Shown piece after piece: positions 9,011 to 19,460 of a DNA stretch of 39,251 nt. This DNA comes from Gnetum montanum (lineage: Eukaryota > Streptophyta > Gnetopsida > Gnetales > Gnetaceae). A model generated the notes under the pieces. That model saw only the letters and a program-made list of their open reading frames with translations. It did not search any database and was not told the origin of the DNA. Positions within the stretch are counted from its first letter, which is position 1. Every line of letters starts with the position of its first letter. Position numbers and translations under genes: made by a program. The stretch covers positions 499,275-538,525 of the forward strand of contig MNCI01005236.1 in NCBI GenBank assembly GCA_015680685.1, given 5' to 3'.

Positions 9011-10798
9011 AATGGTGAATGGGGTGACATGTGAATGGATCATAATTACAATACATGACAAAATTAGTGTTCCTAACAACAAAAGTGAACACTTTATACA
9101 TTTGACATCAGGCCTTATTTGGTAGCTGAGAGAGAGAGAGAAGGAGAAGAAGAAGTCTATTGCTACCAATGCTGAGATTGCACCTTTCGTTGTTCATCCA
9201 TAAGCACGCCATCAATCTTGTCCTTTGCATAACTGCTTCAACACCAATCCATTCCAAGTGTTCCTTCAGATCCAATCTGTTGTTGTATGATTATCATCTG
9301 CACACACAACACAGTCTTATATTATCAAGGATAAATGAATCACAATGTAGTTGATACCTTGCCTCAGTGTAAGGTCCATTGGCTGAGTTGTGATATGGCG
9401 TATGTGGATTTTGAAGATATAATAATGGTGGCTACCCAAGGTGTAGGGGTTAGGAGAAAATAAAAAAAATTGGACCCCCATGACTAATCGCAAACCTCTA
9501 GTAGCAAGAGAATGGAAAAAGGTAAGGAATAAGAGAGATGGAGAAAAAGAGACAATTGTAACGCAGATGAAATGGATGTTAGAGATGGAAATGAACAAAA
9601 TAGAAATGGATTGCGAAAATCTTTAAGGGAAAGAAATTAACTGATGCCGCAAATAGGAATGCCAGTGGGTCCTCCCCAAAGTATGCTCATGCCCTTAATG
9701 CCTTGACATTCCCACATTCAAATAGTTCGTAGGCTCTGGGAATGTCATTTGGAAGCAAGAGTTAAAGTCTTAACCACAAGAATTTACCAAAAAGAAAACA
9801 ATGCATCAACTAAAATATAGACTACTAATACAACCAGCAATGAGGTGAATAATGGAGGAAGAACGATGGAAATAAGAGAATGGAATGGAGTCCCAACAAC
9901 AAGGTGATGTACAACCCCTTGTGTGTTAATGTTTAATGTGACTTTGTAGATCTCATTCCAAATCCAACCTTAAACAAACCACATCCAGTGACTTCACATT
10001 AATACATTCGGCCAATCCATCCACCTGAAGTAACTTGAATGCCTCCCTCAAAGAGTCACCACCATTCTAACAACACAAGAAAAAGGAGAAAGTAGGAAGC
10101 GAGAAGGGCCTTAGTTAGAGGAAACATGTTTATTTGTTTAGTCCCATAACCAATGCTTGTAGCCCAAGTGATTATTTTGTCTAAGGGGTGTGCTTTGAAT
10201 CCTCACTGTTTTTTTTTTTTTTTTTTTTGCAAAGACTTATTATTTTTATTTTTATTTGCTCAGCTTCTCGATAATGAGGTAACATCAAAACAGTAAGAAA
10301 ACTCAAGAAGAAAACATCCAAGCACCCAGGAGAATGGCTAATACAAATGCATCAAATCCCCTTGAAGTCACATCCCTTTTCAATCCTTGAGTCCTTCCTT
10401 AGTTTGAGAAATGCCCAGTCACCGATTCATTTATAGTTCTTATTATTTTAAAGAAAGGAAATGTACATTTCCAAGCTAAGAGATACCATAGAATTTTATG
10501 GATGCATGGATGATGTGGACTCATTGCCTGTTATATCAAAAGAACCATACCTTAGCATCAACATTATAACTTAAAGGTAAAAACCAAACATTAGCAACCA
10601 ATAGGACACAATTCATACCGTCATCAAGAGCACTTATTGAGTGACAAACTTAACAAAATGGATAAACACATACACACACACACAAATAAAAGAAAAAGTA
10701 TGAACAATGTTGCAAAACAGAAAAAAGAAAAGTTAAAGAAATTTATAAAACAAAAACTTAAAAAGGAACTGGGGCCTCGATTGATTAGCATAGGTGGC
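9011..10798 (-). other. Noncoding spacer of E5
   Basis: This stretch has no coding signature. It shares ordered blocks with the E6 spacer: GTGGGTCCTCCCCAAAG at 9665-9681 (E6: 17257-17273), the 'ccccttgaagtcaca' block near 10368 (E6 near 17987) and the 'gatgcatggatg' block near 10500 (E6 near 18120). These fix its orientation and show that it is a genuine element segment rather than host flank. It also holds a SINE-like insert (10140-10228), a GA microsatellite (9128-9140) and an AC run (about 10670-10683). Confidence 0.6.
10140..10228 (+). mobile_element. Probable tRNA-derived SINE with poly(T) end
   Basis: TAGCCCAAGTGATT at 10160-10173 resembles RNA polymerase III box A, and GCTTTGAATCC at 10192-10202 resembles box B (GGTTCGAATCC). 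The sequence ends CCTCACTG followed by a 20-T run (10209-10228), as in many plant SINEs. The left end is not defined and no flanking duplication was found. Confidence 0.5.
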
Positions 10799-10812
10799 CA
10801 TCTCCCCCATGA
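10799..10812 (-). promoter_or_regulatory. Internal polypurine-like tract (E5)
   Basis: Minus strand TCATGGGGGAGATG lies at the end of the coding part. It shares TCATGGGGG with the E2 terminal polypurine tract and is identical to 18508-18495 in E6. It could be a central polypurine tract, a former element end, or conserved coding sequence (it reads HGGD in frame). Confidence 0.5.
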
Positions 10813-11640
10813 CTGAATTGAAAGGGAGAGATCCAAAATAATGAGCGCTTGTTTAAATTTTTTACAATTGTCCAACTTCTCCCAATTGATGTTTTCAGGT
10901 TAAGAATTGAAAGTTGGCAACACTCATGTTCCAACGTATCTATGCTTTCGTTACGGGTGCAAGTTGTTTCCCTAGTTAGTTCCATGCATGTTGGTGAGTT
11001 TCTCTCCTTATTAACTATCAACCACTAGGTGTTTTCTTGTTTTGTGGTTGCTACATACAGGCACTTTTGTATGTTCGTTTCCTGGGCACACCAGTTGCAT
11101 GTAGGAAATGATGAACATTCCTGTATGCCATCACCCTTTGTATCACTGTATGTGATGCATGGAACTTTCTTCTTCTCAATATTTCCATAATTTTTTTCCT
11201 TCGATATTTCCAGGGAAAGATCGTGAATTCCTAGGCATGCGTTTATGGTACTTAGCCATGCCCTCCCCATTATAATTGGGAAGTCCCCTTTGTTATTGTT
11301 GACTTCTATCACTAGGAAATCAGGTGGGTATGACCACCCATACATAGTGGTAACTATGTCCTCCACCAATCCCAAAGGAATAGTGATGGACTAGTCAGCC
11401 AGCTCTAAGAAAATATTGCTCTTATTTAGTGGAGGCAAGTTCCAGGCTTTATACATTTCTTGTGATATTAAGTTGACTCTAGAACCTGGGTCAAGAAGAG
11501 CTTTACATGGTTCATTCCCAATGAATTGGAGGTAGATTAAGGGACTTCTAGGATTAGAGAATTTATTGGGAAGGTGGCCCACCTTTATCTAGTCAGTGAT
11601 AGTATGTGTTAACATAACCATGTGCGTTGAGCTCTATTTT
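10813..11640 (-). pseudogene. Retropepsin-type protease and tail, decayed (E5)
   Basis: The protease segment starts near 11620 with MLTHTIT and GHLPNKFSNPRSPLIYLQFI. The active-site region is ALLDPGSRVNLIS (Asp codon 11492-11490); E10 has DLGSSVNLIS, so here the middle residue is Pro. The flap and C-terminal part include FPIIMGRAWLSTI (about 11290-11250). The frame then continues through a Cys-containing tail to HGGDGHLC near 10790. A TAG stop at about 11025 precedes a TGG codon, and E6 has the same TAG-TGG pair. A stop also replaces the Trp that is TGG in E6 near 11597. Retropepsin acts as a dimer to process Gag-Pol. Confidence 0.7.
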
Positions 11641-13955
11641 TTGTTTGAAGGGAGCTCCGAATCCTTATTTGATGGAGAGGCATTTTGAGGCTCAACTGCT
11701 TGTGGTTGTGAGAGCTTATTTGGACTGTTGGTTCTGAAGAAAGGTCTTCTTTTTATATGGTTGTTAGAACCAATAGTGAGTTCAAGGTTTATAGCTCTCG
11801 TAGCATTACGTTGTTGTGGTTGAGTGGGGGGTTCCCCTTGCATTGCTGGAGCCGATGGTAGTGGAGCTATCGGCGTAAGAGTCGCAGATGGATTCGGAGG
11901 ATGGTATGCATGTGGTGTGTCCCCCTAGGAGAAGGATTCCTATAATACTCCCTAGCTTGGTAGTGATGTTGTGGGGTCACGTGATTGACAAAGTCACTTG
12001 GAGAGATCGACTACTATACGTAATAGCCATATGGGTCTGGTTGTCGATAAGGGTATTTTTGCCTAGTTGGTGGCATCCCCCATGACTATGTGTATTGCCA
12101 CTGCTAATGTTGCTCAATAGGTTGTGGAAGGGTTCCACTTGGATAATATGTTAATGGTTGGTGGAATTGTCTTGGGTTACCTTGGGGATAAGGTAACCTT
12201 CGGGGTGCTTGCCATTTGTTAAATCTTGGGTTGAGTGCATACACCCTAGACTCTTGTAGATGTGAGATTATTAGGCAACATCGCTTAGGATGGTCATACT
12301 AACATATCTCACATCCACCATCATCATCTTTATTGAAATCCACAATCTCTTCGATGATAGTCATTTTACCCTTACCTTTGTTACATGCATGGTCTGAATC
12401 TCTCCTTTTCTTTTTATCATAGTCACTACCTCGTTCCTTAGACTCCTCTACAATTTTGAGAACAGTGTCAAATCTACTATCTAAGGATTCCCACATTTGA
12501 TCTACCTTAGCTAACACTTCTGTTATTAACTTTTGAAGCGGCAAGATTTTCCTATTCACCAACTCTTCGAGTGGTGACTCATCCTCCTCCTCATAGAATC
12601 TCACTCCCCTTTTTTAGAGGGAAGGATCATGGTTGTACTCTTCCACACTTTCTCTCTTGTGTAGCTCTCCTTCTTCCTTAACTACTTGCTCCAACAATCT
12701 ATGAACCTCATGGGACCTAAGCTCTAATAATCTCCCTTAGGCATATGTTCCAAGGGTTCTCCTAGTTCCGTGCCTAAGCCCATCTACGAGATGGCATAGT
12801 TGATCCTGTTATGCGTAACCATGGCCTGGGCAACGATGTAACAGTGCATAATATTGGCCCATGGCAGCATCCAAGGGTTCATGATTTTCCTGCTTCCATC
12901 CTTGGATTTGCTTTCACAGGTTGGACACTCAGAAGTACGTTTAATATTTATCATTAAACAATTCTAGCATCATACTCCACCTTCGAATGGATTTCGGTTC
13001 TAAGGACCAGTACCAGCTTTCCGCTTCCTTTATGAGTATCCTTGGGAACAACTTTAACTTTTGCCACTTATTTTCAATGTTTTGCAAGGCACAGGAATTA
13101 CGAAATGCCTGTAGATGGTTCTAAGGATCAGCGTTGTATCCTCCCTCAAATCATGGGATATTATTCATGTCTAGTCTCTTAATCCTGCTATCTTTCTAAT
13201 GCCTTGTAGGTATTCTAACGGCCTCCATAATGTCTAACATACTTCGGGTTGCAAGTAGGGGTTCTTCATTTTCATTCCTCTCATAGTGTTTGTGAAGTCT
13301 ACGTGGTTCCCTACTTTTCCTTCTTCTCTGCCGTGATTCCCTAGAGTACCCTCGTCCTCACTCTTGACTCTCTCATCAAGGTTTCTCACTTTGCTTACCC
13401 TTATCCTCATGGTTGGGTTCTTTGTGACTGCGTCCTGATACAAAAGGAGAGGGTGAATGAGATGATCAAGGTGAAGAGGAAGGAGAACCATTGCCATGAT
13501 GGTGTTTCCTACCTTTTCTTTGGTGATCTCGGCCTCGATCGTGATGATGATCAAACTGCCCATCCTTGTCATATGTTTGTGTTCCCTCATTGAACACTTG
13601 GTGTTCATGGGGATCAGAACCAGGATTATGAATTGTGGAGTGTAGGTTTTGATACCCCACCTCCTCACCATCGTTAGGATGGGAAACATCATTCGATGAG
13701 AAACCTATTATAATTAGTTCACCATCTCCAATTTCGCTTAGAACATGCAGGAGATTGTGGGGCCCTTTACCCTTCAGCGATGTATAGTAGCTCTCTTGTC
13801 ACAAGTTCCTTTGACATTGCGCTTCTGTGGGATGGTATCCCTCATGTCATAGTCACATGCAACGTGCTCTACGTATAATTATGACATGCCTATTCATGCG
13901 AGAGCACGAAGGAGCATGTTGGGGACTGCTCGGTCTGGGGCTCTCCAATGTAGTT
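11641..13955 (-). pseudogene. gag: gag with CX2CX3HX4C knuckle, decayed (E5)
   Basis: The minus strand begins inside the N-terminal region (lacking start and leader), then a His/Ser/Arg-rich segment (about 13660-13300), the conserved LDMNNIP block, capsid core (about 13100-12700) and a Glu/Lys-rich open segment (12604-12299). The knuckle at about 12312-12274 reads CEIC, a stop in place of Gln, then YDHPKRCC, so the CX2CX3HX4C spacing is preserved. The Gln/Pro-rich tail reaches 11640 (EPPTQPQQRNATRAINLE). Multiple stops and frameshifts are present. Confidence 0.75.
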
Positions 13956-13999
13956 GTTAGGCCACCCTACTAGCAACTTAATAGGTTAGCATATTGAAC

Positions 14000-16296
14000 G
14001 TTTGCTAACCCCATGTATTCTATGTGGTCCTTTATCTACAGGTCCTTGTTTTTTATTTTAACTTGATGGACACAGGCAAGGCTATCCAGGATGGGTTGCC
14101 AATCAAGAGTTTGAGTAGTGATGAAGCTAATCTTAGCCTTGGCCATTTGGATTTCTTTCTCATTAATTTTTTTATATATCCCACTTGGTCCCTAAAATGT
14201 TCCTTAAGTTTTTCATGTTTCTTGGCCTTATTTTACCATGCGCTTATTTTAATTGTAGACTTTTGCCAAATTTCATAGACTTCTTCCATTGACAGGTTCC
14301 TATTTTCTCTGGCTAGTTTGCTAATGTCTTGGTTGACTCTAATTAGTTGTTCTCATAGTTGATGAATACTTTCCTCAAGAACATTCTTCTATTTCTCCAC
14401 GTCAATTAATCTTGTATTGTTAGTATTAAGCTTTTTATTTTCTTCTTCTAGTGATGTGAGGGCTTTAGCATGGGCATAGGTTTGTGCTTCTACAACTAAG
14501 GCATTTCACACCACCTTTTCCTTGTCCATCTCAACTTTGATATTATAACCAATTAGTTACCTCACTTGATCTAATCTAAAATATTCAAGTTGGTCAAGGG
14601 CTATGAATTGTGCAAGGTCTCTTCTTTCAGCTCTCAAGGTTTCTAATTCTTCTTGTCATCATTGCACCTCGTTCTTTGTGTGTTCTACCCTTGTTTCGGC
14701 CATAACCAACTTCCCTTTGATGGCAATGAAATTAGACTACACTATAGTAATATCACTTGGGATATCAAATAGATATTACATGACCTAGCCCATCTACAGT
14801 AGTCTATCTAGTACATCTTCATGTTCTACAAGATTCATCAAGTTACCAACTAACATTTGAACATCTCTTACTCTAGAGATATCGGCTAGCAACACAACAA
14901 GAACATTGAATGACTCTTTGATATGGTTTGTGATGACCTCTAGTGCTAATGTTGTATCCTAATGCTGCATAACAATGACTATGCCAACTTCTCCTATTTC
15001 AAGCATCACTTAGAATGATGCAGCATTCCCAAAAATTTATTGTGTCCAATCATCCTCTCATCCCATTTGCAATGATACTTACTCACTCGTAGGATCTATA
15101 GAAATTGTGGACTTGACTAAGCCCTCTCTTAATTTATAAAGGTTTTCCCCCTCTATTGTTCCCTAACTAATGATTTCTACATTCTATTGCAAATGGCTCA
15201 TTGATGAGTGATAATCTTGAGGAGGTGGTGGAACTTGTTGTTGTTGTTGTTCTCTAATAGGTGGCTTGCTACTCAGTCCTACTTACTATTGTTGAGTGGT
15301 AGCTAGAAGGTTACAGGTAGGAGTTGATCTTGAAACTTTCTTAGTTCCTACTAGCTTCTCTAGTTGATCTTTCTTAGGTGACACCAACTTGAACATGTCA
15401 ATGTAGAAGCATTTTGGGTTTTTTTGGAAACATCATTAGTGAAACCTAGAATTCCTGCTTGCTTTCACAACTTCCTTATGAGGTAGGGGAATGGTAGTAT
15501 TGTTTTTTCCACCTTCTTCTCCTTGAACCACCTTTGAATTTCTAGAAAGAGTAAATGGGCAATGTTGACATTGAATTTTTCCATCAAAATTGCACTTCCT
15601 TGGGCTACATATGTTCAAATACAGTTGAGCCTTTTGGTTGGGAATAAGTGATACATCCCAATCTTAAAATAGATCTTTTTTTTCTACTAAGAGCTCACTA
15701 TAATCATTTTCTTGCTTGCCATATGTCCTTTGCAACCATAGCTTCTTAGCATTTGTATCTAATCTTGTTGAAATCTGTGCCACATTGGCCTCTTCATTAG
15801 GGATGTTTAAGGCTTTGGAAATTTCTTTCATAGAGTAAGGTATTGAGACTCCTATCTTCACTATAGCATTTTCTTGTTTATTTCGCCAAAATTGAAGAGT
15901 TTCTTCTTGGTACCATTTAGCATTGTTGAAAAATGTAGGCCATAATGAAGATGCTTAGAGTTGCATCCTCATAGCCTCTGGAGCAAACTCCATGAATGGT
16001 CCAAATTTCAACTCCACAATAACCATGGACATGATAGATTTCTCTTAGATGGCTTGTAGACATTCATTAGACAATGTGAGACGTTGTCCCTATTTTGGTG
16101 TTGGTGGGACCTCTACTTCTACTTATGCAACATGTTCAGTAGTATGAGTTTGTTAGTGGATGTTGAATGATTGAGCCTCCTACTCTACATGTTTAGCTTG
16201 TGGATTTTGTTCTCCTACTTGGCCTCTCCTATGCTCTCTTGGTCTTTTGACACCATTTTGGGAAGGTCCTTTTGTTCTAGGTCTCTTTGGGACCAT
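14000..16296 (-). pseudogene. ORF3: NLS-like N-terminus, globular domain, coiled coil (E6)
   Basis: The ATG at 16296 directly follows ATTGCAG, a good splice acceptor. The protein starts MVPKRPRTKGPSQNGVKRPR, with two basic clusters (KRPR and KRPREHRR) like a bipartite nuclear signal. A domain including VSIPYSMKEISKALNIP (about 15855-15800) follows, then a Cys-containing stretch, a Gln/Pro-rich linker (REQQQQQVPPPPQDYH, about 15260-15200) and a Glu/Lys/Leu-rich coiled coil (about 14700-14150) with ENRNLSMEEV near 14290, also present in E2. The 3' end is lost at the joint with E5 gag. Stops interrupt it. No signal peptide or membrane segment is seen. Role unknown; a nuclear coiled-coil accessory protein is inferred. 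Confidence 0.65.
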
Positions 16297-16618
16297 CTGC
16301 AATTATCAAAATTTTAAGATCACCAAAGGGTTTAAATTGGTTCATAATGGTTCATAATCCTCCTCATTCTCTTGGTTAGATTAAGCTCTTATTGTTTTAT
16401 ATTAATTATGTTCTTCATTATGATTACAGAGTTAGGGAAATTTTGGAAAGAAACCCCTAATTATTATACCTTTGACTATTATGACCTTTCATCATTATCG
16501 TTTCTTTGTTTATTACTTCCCTAAATAGTTGGTACGGTTGGTTAGGAGAATCAATTAAGTATTTTGGCTCTAATTTAGTTGATAAAGTGGGATATTCTTA
16601 TGTTATTCCTATACTTAC
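16297..16618 (-). other. Candidate leader intron before ORF3
   Basis: The minus strand shows AAGG then GTAAGTAT at 16618-16611, an excellent donor, and a T/A-rich end with TTGATAATTGCAG at 16309-16297 joining the ORF3 ATG. The length would be 322 bp. A CTAAC-like branch sequence lies within (near 16540). Predicted by eye only. Confidence 0.4.
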
Positions 16619-18494
16619 CCTTATACTATCTTTCTAGAATTAGGAAAAATTTGACTCAAATTTCCTTATTTTAGCACAATCCTCTTCCCCATGACTAAGT
16701 TGAGTGCTTTGGGATCAACAGGATTCAAGAATTTCACAAATTAGAGTTATGGTGAGGAAGTTATGGCTTCGGGAAGTTAGATTGCCATAGCTTAAAGAAA
16801 AAAACTCCAAAAACTTCTCTTATTGCAAAATCATGAAATGAAAAATTTTTCCAACTCCTATGTATATATATATGTGTGTGTGTAACATCGTAGATGCAAC
16901 ATCACAAGCCATGTGACATTGTAGCTATGATATCACCGTAGAAAAATTTGAAATTTTTGGTGAATTTTCATGAAAAAAATAAGTCAATTGGAATGTTTGG
17001 AAAATGTGAATGTTGTCTAAAGGATCTTGGATCATTAATGATGATTAGATTTTCAAAAATTTGGTGTTCAAGGTTCATAAGGAAGAAATTTCAAGCAATA
17101 AAAGTTTATCAAGCATACATGAGATGAATTGTGAGTTATGAATGTATGGACAGATTATTGAACTTGAGGGAAGTAAAAATTGAATTCAAAAGTGTTTTGG
17201 GAATCCCAAGATGATGTGGATCTAATTTTTAGGTATGAGATATAATAATTATACAAGTAGGTCCTCCCCAAAGCAGGTTCCAACCCTTAGTGCTCTTGTA
17301 TAACCATGCCTAGAAGTGTCTATAGGTATCCAAGGAGTTGAATGTAAAACATACCTGTCTTTCAAAACACACATGTTTGGATTATCAAAATGGGAAAATA
17401 ACACTATATTATATGAAACTATGGAATTTTGATTAAATATAATAGTGGGATGAGATGGATTTGAGAAGGGATTGTAGAGATTGAGACATGAAGTGCCTTA
17501 CCATAAGCATAATTAATTCTTATGTGTGAGATGTGATTAAAGCAATTATTAGTGTTTCCATCCAAGATCCAAACCAATTCCATACCACCTTTAGTAACAT
17601 CACATTTTTTCTTCCCCAAAACAAACAACCATGAGCCTACCATTGTTGTAAGAAGTATTAATACTTGGTGTGTTGCTTAAGAAAAGAGTTTATTAATTAC
17701 ACTCTTTATTTTTAAGATTTTTGAGAAGCCACCTATCTTTAGGTATGGGTAATAAGTCTTTCCAGTGGGACCCCCAAAAATTTTATTCTATGCATTTATT
17801 TTGTTTTTACTATGTCGATCTTACAAGAGGACTACCTTCAAGCATGGGTGAAATGTCTTTCTAGTGACATGGTAAGGTAGCACTTATTGTACTCTTACTT
17901 CCAATTTTCATTAGAACTCAAGAAAATAATACAACTTTATTAAAAGGATAAGACTTATAGTAGTAGTCCAAGAGAATCAACAAGTCCCCTTGATGTCACA
18001 CCCTTGTCATTCCCACTTGGTTCTTCACTTTTCTATCCAAGCATAATGATCACAATTTTATTTTAGTTTTATTGTGAGAAAAATGTCATTATGGCCATGG
18101 TAAGAACTTCTTATTATTGGGAATGGATGGATGGATGTCATGGTCTCTTTGTTTATAGAGTTAGTCTTTCCATAATTTAATAACATAAAGCAATCTTCAC
18201 CTTATTGGGACTACATCTTGCTTTATTTCTTTGCACTTATTGAAAAGTTAATAAGAAAATGTACAAAATGGGTAGTGAAAATTATAGAAAAATGGTAAAA
18301 TAAAGGGAGAATTGGAAAAATGTTAAAGAATAACAAATGATTAAGAAATGAAAAGGCATAAAAGAATGAAAAGATATCAAAAAATGTGAAAATTGGTAAG
18401 AAATGTAAAAAGGTATAGCAAAAAACTATAAACCAAGGAAATTAGAAAACAAAAAAGTAGAAAAGAACTTATTAATTCCTAAGTCAAGATAAGG
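16619..18494 (-). other. Noncoding spacer of E6 with candidate internal promoter
   Basis: This stretch shares the ordered blocks described for the E5 spacer and, from the GTAGGTCCTCCCCAAAG block (17257-17273) onward, the E7 spacer. A U3-like segment with GTGATATCATAGC and GATGTTGCATCTACGATG words (16940-16885) precedes the TATA run, as in the LTR-K U3. It may be a duplicated or captured promoter. A frame of 74 codons at 17643-17419 shows no recognisable domain. Confidence 0.5.
16863..16872 (-). promoter_or_regulatory. Candidate internal TATA box upstream of ORF3
   Basis: TATATATATA lies about 385 bp downstream (minus strand) of the shared GTCCTCCCC block. In E7 a TATATATA core (25116-25131) lies about 395 bp from the same block. 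The conserved spacing supports a promoter over a chance AT repeat, although the adjacent TG microsatellite (16873-16882) weakens this. Confidence 0.4.
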
Positions 18495-18508
18495 CATCTC
18501 CCCCATGA
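18495..18508 (-). promoter_or_regulatory. Internal polypurine-like tract (E6)
   Basis: Minus strand TCATGGGGGAGATG is identical to 10812-10799 in E5 and shares TCATGGGGG with the terminal tract of E2. It lies at the end of the coding tail (FNHGGDALS). Confidence 0.5.
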
Positions 18509-19460
18509 TTGAAATCATGGGCAAGTATTTGGAAAATGAACCCTAGATCCCTTGGATCATACACTTGAGGTTTCTCATCTATCATCCTTAGTGATTTAGT
18601 TTTTTGGTTATTATCCCATGTAACATTGATGATAATTGAATTATGATCTTCTGAGGACATATATCTTGTTGGGCTAGGTAATCTTGTCATTTTAGAAGGT
18701 TCATCTATACTTTCTTGTTTATCCTTAAATTCAAATTTTAAGTTCTCATTTCCATTACTCGCTAATGTACAATTACATTTTAGGATTTCCTTTTGTGAGT
18801 TCTTAATCTAGGTCATTTTCTTAGGATAGGAATTAATAAGTGAATAAGATGGTTCCATGCATGTTTTGAACAATTTTATGTTTTTAGTTTTCACCCACTA
18901 GGTGTCTTTTGGTTTATTGGCCCTTATTCCTTCTTGTACACACACTTGTTCTTCACATCTATTGTGGGCTGATGTAAAGATTGTGTTGACATTCTAAAGT
19001 TTTGATCCATAACTACATCCTTCATCATCATCAATAATGCATGGGATTATTTGTGTAAGTCTGGCTCCTTGCTCATCTTCTTTAAATATTTTTATGGATA
19101 AATCTCTCATTCCTAACTTAGCATCAATTGTGCTAAGCCATGCTCTCCCCATAATGATAGGAAATTTCTTATTGTCATTCTTCATGTTAATCACTAAGAA
19201 ATCCACTAGATAAGACCACCCATTCATAGTGGTCACCACATCTTCTATCTATCCCAAAGGAACGGTGATAGATTGATCTACTAGATCTAACCTTATGTTA
19301 CACTTCTTTAAAGGTGTTAGGTTCCATGCCTTATATATTTCTTAAGAGATCAAATTTACTCCAAAACCTGATTCTAGTAGAGCCTTACATGGTGAATTTC
19401 TAGCTACTTGTAAATAAATCAAAGGAATTCCTATATCAATTCTTTTCTCAGGAAGTGATC
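18509..19460 (-). pseudogene. Protease and tail, active-site Asp lost (E6)
   Basis: IYLQVARNSPCKALLESGFG marks the active site. The catalytic Asp is Glu (codon 19374-19372), so the enzyme would be inactive. FPIIMGRAWLSTIDAKLG (about 19165-19115) is the conserved C-terminal part. The tail contains SIIINVTWDNNQKTKSL (about 18640-18590), which aligns with VIINVTLAPKQKKKLL just before the expected reverse transcriptase in E10. After this point E6 has only about 30 codons and then the spacer, so the polymerase domains are missing rather than hidden. The TAG before TGG at about 18894 matches E5. Confidence 0.7.

Larger units (their letters stand above)
8927..13955 (-). mobile_element. Athila-like element E5: gag, protease, spacer, 3' end
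   Basis: The minus strand reads gag (from 13955), protease, a short tail, a polypurine-like tract (10812-10799), a noncoding spacer and the 3' end joined to LTR-D. No reverse transcriptase, RNase H or integrase motif is visible in any frame. ORF3 is also missing, because the spacer passes directly into 3'-end sequence near 9010-9300. The gag start is truncated at 13955, where it abuts E6 ORF3. Confidence 0.7.

Noticed and set aside
16861-16882. TA/TG microsatellite as mere slippage with no role
   Set aside because: Not fully excluded. The spacing match with the E7 TATA palindrome made me keep the TATA call at low confidence.
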